Shown piece after piece: positions 5,801 through 7,309 of a stretch of DNA of 7,309 nucleotides. Source of the stretch: JAAYDY01 sp964500225 (GTDB lineage Bacteria; Planctomycetota; Phycisphaerae; FEN-1346; JAACEH01); the NCBI GenBank assembly GCA_964500225.1, contig CAZCOA010000069.1, forward strand, positions 1 to 7,309, written 5' to 3'. The notes beneath the pieces were generated by a model. It made no database searches, was not told the origin of the DNA, and saw nothing but the letters and a program-made list of their open reading frames with translations. Made by a program: the position numbers and the translations under genes. Position 1 is the first letter of the stretch; the number at the start of each line of letters is the position of its first letter.

Positions 5801-6728
5801 TGCCGTTGTGGGCGGCGGTCTGAGTAACATATTTCGCGCGCCCTGCCGCATCATACGACTCGTACTTTGTCTCCGAAAGGAGCACGTCCGTCTCGCCGGC
5901 CTCCTCATAACTCCGCTCATACTCGCGTCGGCCGCTGCCGTAGGTCAGACCGCCGCTGATCTTCGACAGGTAAGTCGTCGTCGAGTAATCGCCGCCGGGC
6001 TGGGTGACTTTCGTCACCTGACCGAGATGGTTGTATTCGTAGACCGTTTCGCGGTAGGGGTCGGTTGCCAGCGTGGGGTTGGTGTCGAGGTAGCGCTTCA
6101 CGCTGGTGCGTCGCCACTGGCCGCCATGGACGCCGTAGCCGTGCACGGTGGTGATATTCAGGTGCGTCGCGTCGCCGTAGTCCAGAATCTCCTTCCACAG
6201 GCCGAAGCCCTGTCCCGGCCCGCCTTCCTCATTCTGGTAGTAGTATCGCGTCTTGATCCCATTAGGATCCTCTCTCTCGCGATACCGTGAGTCGCTCGCG
6301 CTGACAAAGACGAACTTCTCCGTTGGCCGGTAGGCCGAGCCGCCGGCCTCGGCCAGATTCTCGGACACCAGCGGGTACCGGACTTCCGTCAATCGATTGT
6401 AGTCGTCATAGTAGCAGGTCGTCTCCAGGGCCGTCTCGCTGCCGCTGGTGTTGCCGTTGACATATTGCTTCTTCGTCAGCAGTCGCCGACCGTACGTCCC
6501 GTCTTCATAGACGTTCTCCACGACCGTGTGCCAGGTCGGCGTCTGGCTGTCGGCCTTGTCGGTGATTTCGACCTTCGTCAGGTAGTTGCTGGCGTCAAAG
6601 GTATAGCGCGTCCGGCGGACCAGCGCCCACTGGTTGGCCGGCGGCGTTCCGCCGATGCCTTTCTTGAAGGTGTAGAGGGCCTCTTCCTTCTTCAGCGTCC
6701 CGCCGGCATCGACGATCACGTGCCGCAC
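2193..6728 (-). CDS. Giant Rhs / YD-repeat protein, main part downstream of an in-frame stop
   Basis: 1511 residues counted from the first GTG (6728). That start has no ribosome binding site, and the frame is really open from 6893, just after an in-frame TAA, so this is most likely the body of a longer protein entering from the right edge. More than 20 YD-type repeats can be seen up to about residue 1190, e.g. YYDDYNRLTEV, YDPAGRLSYV, YDWRGRLETV, YTYDQEGRLTQES, YTYDALGRRTQI, YAYDNLNRLTTF, YRYDGLNRRVW. Such repeats build a hollow beta-barrel cocoon in Rhs/TcC/teneurin proteins. Residues 1203-1300 are the Rhs-associated core (WYQYGPYG, FLFQGQRYD, GRPIQRDP, ending DPFGL at 1296-1300). The last 211 residues are a variable, cysteine-rich extension. 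Exported or surface display is usual for the family; no secretion marker lies in the window. A G8 tract lies at about residue 1020. It overlaps the downstream membrane gene. Confidence 0.9.
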   Translation of the reverse strand: MRHVIVDAGGTLKKEEALYTFKKGIGGTPPANQWALVRRTRYTFDASNYLTKVEITDKADSQTPTWHTVVENVYEDGTYGRRLLTKKQYVNGNTSGSETALETTCYYDDYNRLTEVRYPLVSENLAEAGGSAYRPTEKFVFVSASDSRYREREDPNGIKTRYYYQNEEGGPGQGFGLWKEILDYGDATHLNITTVHGYGVHGGQWRRTSVKRYLDTNPTLATDPYRETVYEYNHLGQVTKVTQPGGDYSTTTYLSKISGGLTYGSGRREYERSYEEAGETDVLLSETKYESYDAAGRAKYVTQTAAHNGTSATLTYKTERSYDPAGRLSYVKDRKIGDTQDSNRNNQYRGNTVFYKYLNAKTWVTQVKQGAGSIEEGAATVVSETEYNALGQRVLTKRYVGSGDSQDAAYSYDWRGRLETVDGEEKTFVKNTYDNLNRQIRVEQLDTNAQGTLLARTDNLIDGTGRTYRTLAYNPSTVGANPPTTIATNYYFDKGGRLRRVENDDGKATYFEVDNAGRQMKVADALGNETLSAYNGLGELYIQTVKHKLDAAPTWRKEYTLFWYGDDGRQSVVAYCGTNTPTGFSPADPPVYGNRPSDENAYSQSTADCLVTTYAYSGLTTTVTDPKGLKTVSTSDMLGRTLQVDEKDASNNLLRTRKYAHDVWDNAASQFCDTIEDGDSVAGASAKYTKYWHGSTLDRDRVTKVQYPAHGVDGRHDEVLMVHRFDGSLGHRIDQRGWRTVYTYDQEGRLTQESIGQAGGGDGYGGGTPDTLVGTTQVDYTYDALGRRTQIKDKYGAGASDVVEVNYAYAWGDGTGGFDKKHQEVQEEMKVGGVTVGTLKNRVNGLGRAIRLDYPTRSGITPRVVGYVHDDLGRVVSITDGVGGTEMVEYVYKGGYIQEKELGNNAIELSLGSGTGLAGYDAYGRLETMTWNDVGTGRLFKRQYAFDKNSNPTWQKDLDGSDDATARSELYAYDNLNRLTTFKRGTPTGGGTDIDSPARQQGWNLSKEGDWNAVTTNPPQGGEPTDERTHNPSHEIATIDGDGQGADSLVHDRAGNLREDKGFVVYDMASPKEQRYTYDYRNRLLKVERKIEDTWTTVGEYRYDGLNRRVWRKVTNSGDLNGEWVYLYDGWQCIEERDWSGETPANVIQKQYVWGTRYLDELCRLDKSTDTDNVCDDATYYAAHNANWNVTALLNSDGTVAEWYQYGPYGNVTFFTGAGNDGAWFTSDDVVTTTSACGNVFLFQGQRYDSESTLYYLKTRYLGCSLGRPIQRDPELYIDGLTLYQIMRNSPLAFTDPFGLKSSPAKPAPPSCADVTKCFAGCAETYYFCLGCDKAGSGKFSVTLWIFTSWEHEGGAACMDCLGTCLRECKAKATQYYPCCMSGCDAKRRDVFAPPAPAPARTSGGSGSKEDPVGDAVKSTAVSVATGAALAKTAPGAGPLATVVDASGTAPDIARIYIQELARQYIIETGNANPQELMCDPEFVRRLLLGAQAKGDLVGTVKGIRSGRALP
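2829..3122 (-). other. Rhs-associated core domain ending in DPFGL
   Basis: Residues 1203-1300 carry the family hallmark in order: WYQYGPYG, an aspartate/threonine-rich spacer, GNVFLFQGQRYDSESTLYYL, GRPIQRDPELYIDG, and DPFGL. In characterised Rhs proteins the core closes the beta cocoon and self-cleaves just after the equivalent DPxGL motif, releasing the tip inside. The aspartate and GL of the motif are kept here, so cleavage after residue 1300 is plausible, but this is inferred from the family. The spacer between PYG and GNVFLF (TGAGNDGAWFTSDDVVTT) resembles a short insertion common in environmental Rhs proteins. Confidence 0.85.
3662..3669 (-). repeat. G8 homopolymer inside the Rhs coding sequence
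   Basis: The plus strand has eight consecutive C, reading as G8 in the coding strand across the codons CAG GGG GGG GAG (PPQGGEP, about residue 1020). Tracts of this length can slip. A one-base change would shift the frame before the core, the cysteine-rich tip and the coupled start of the downstream gene. It is in frame as sequenced. Whether it varies cannot be told from one sequence. Confidence 0.7.
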
Positions 6729-6893
6729 CGTGTAGACCTCGAAGTTGTTGGCCGTGTCGGTGTAGCTCCAACGCCGCTCCAGCAGCGTGGCCGTCGGCTC
6801 GGGGTCGGGCGTGCCGGAGGCGATGTTATTGTACTGCAGGATGTCCCAATGGTTCGGGTTGGTGTCGAACTCGCAGTCGCCCTCACCATAGAT

Positions 6894-6896
6894 TTA
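6894..6896 (-). other. In-frame TAA interrupting the Rhs reading frame
   Basis: The minus strand reads GAG AAG CCC TAC TGG TAA ATC TAT GGT GAG GGC GAC. The frame before and after the TAA is the same, and the 55 codons from 6893 to the first GTG at 6728 read as normal coding sequence (IYGEGDCEFDTNPNHWDILQ...) with no start codon among them. So a single codon splits one continuous gene. TAA is one substitution from TAT, TAC, CAA, AAA or GAA. It could be a true nonsense mutation or a base-call error. TAA is not the codon used for selenocysteine or pyrrolysine. Confidence 0.9.
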
Positions 6897-7309
6897 CCAG
6901 TAGGGCTTCTCCTGAATCTCCAGCCCCACTGCATTGACGCCTGTAAACGAGAACCCCGAGGGCAGCAGGCCGCTGTCCGGCCGGATGTCGGTCGTGGTGA
7001 AGCTGGAACGCTTGTAGACGAGTTCCACACCGCCCTTGTTGCCGCCGCAACCGCCGCAATTGCTGAGGACCTCCTGCTTCACCTTGTTCGAGTTGTCGCC
7101 CTGGCCGTCGCCGTAATAGACGTACTGCACGTCGGCGTAGCTTTCGAGGGTCTTGGTGGGAGAGGCATCGGCGAGGTAGGCCGTGTAGTTATCCGGACGG
7201 ATGACGTGGGTCAGCCGCCCCCGGTCCTTGTAGAGGAGCGTGGTCACCCGCCACGGATAGTGCGAATTCGTCGTCGGCGTCGGGTCCGCGACCGCTGGAA
7301 AGCCCTCCC
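6894..7309 (-). pseudogene. Upstream portion of the same Rhs/YD-repeat gene, partial at the window edge
   Basis: The frame is open from the right edge (first full codon at 7307) to the TAA at 6894-6896, giving 137 residues. A GTG at 7247 is not a convincing start because coding-like sequence continues upstream (EGFPAVADPTPTTNSHYPWR). It contains a YD-like unit, YPWRVTTLLYKDRGRLTHVIRPDNYTAYL, and a second strand-rich unit, YADVQYVYYGDGQGDNSNKV. A glycine-rich CxxC segment (SNCGGCGGNKGG) follows, and it ends FSFTGVNAVGLEIQEKPYW. The downstream 1511-residue body continues in the same frame after the stop, so this is the same gene rather than a neighbour. The true start, any signal peptide and the promoter lie outside the window. 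Confidence 0.75.

Noticed and set aside
4122..6290. Very long open frame (about 720 codons) on the plus strand opposite the Rhs gene
   Set aside because: It is antisense to an unmistakable YD-repeat frame. Its translation is a monotonous Val/Ala/Arg/Gly-rich shadow with no domain, produced by the codon bias of the Rhs gene.

Overview
The window looks like an accessory region of a high-GC bacterial chromosome. The large reading frame uses mostly G/C third positions, and a 60-base sample at 4261-4320 is about 63% G+C by hand count. Giant YD-repeat (Rhs-type) proteins with a core of the form 'GN.FLFQGQRYD..TLYYLKTRYL...GRPIQRDP...DGLTLYQ...DPFGL', next to IS3-family debris, are common in Planctomycetota and related environmental lineages. 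That affiliation is an inference from style, not a demonstrated placement.

Layout from left to right. (1) 48-707, minus strand: a 5'-truncated gene for an unrecognised, probably helical protein. Its frame stays open up to the mobile-element junction but has no convincing start. (2) 710-1363: remnant of an IS3-family insertion sequence on the minus strand. It keeps an intact OrfA with a strong ribosome binding site, a canonical A_AAA_AAC frameshift heptamer, and only about 89 codons of OrfB, so the DDE catalytic domain is gone. A perfect 11-bp inverted repeat lies at its left edge. (3) 1366-1602, plus strand: the 3' part of another unrecognised gene whose 5' end also stops at the IS. (4) 1636-2196, minus: a small single-pass membrane protein. 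(5) 2193-7309, minus: a very large Rhs/YD-repeat protein that enters from beyond the right edge, with an in-frame TAA at 6894-6896. Its last ~211 residues are a cysteine-rich C-terminal extension located just after the conserved DPFGL motif.

How the parts relate. The Rhs gene and the small membrane gene overlap by ATGA and the second has a good Shine-Dalgarno, so they are probably translated as a coupled pair. This is the usual arrangement of an Rhs core, a variable C-terminal tip and a small partner gene (often immunity). The G+C content falls from the core to the tail and further in the partner gene, which fits the modular exchange of tip and partner. No known toxin fold is recognisable in the tail, so a toxin-immunity role is a hypothesis. 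The Rhs gene may be disrupted by the in-frame stop, and a G8 tract inside it could slip. The left third of the window is a scar where two oppositely oriented genes both lost their 5' ends at a decayed IS.
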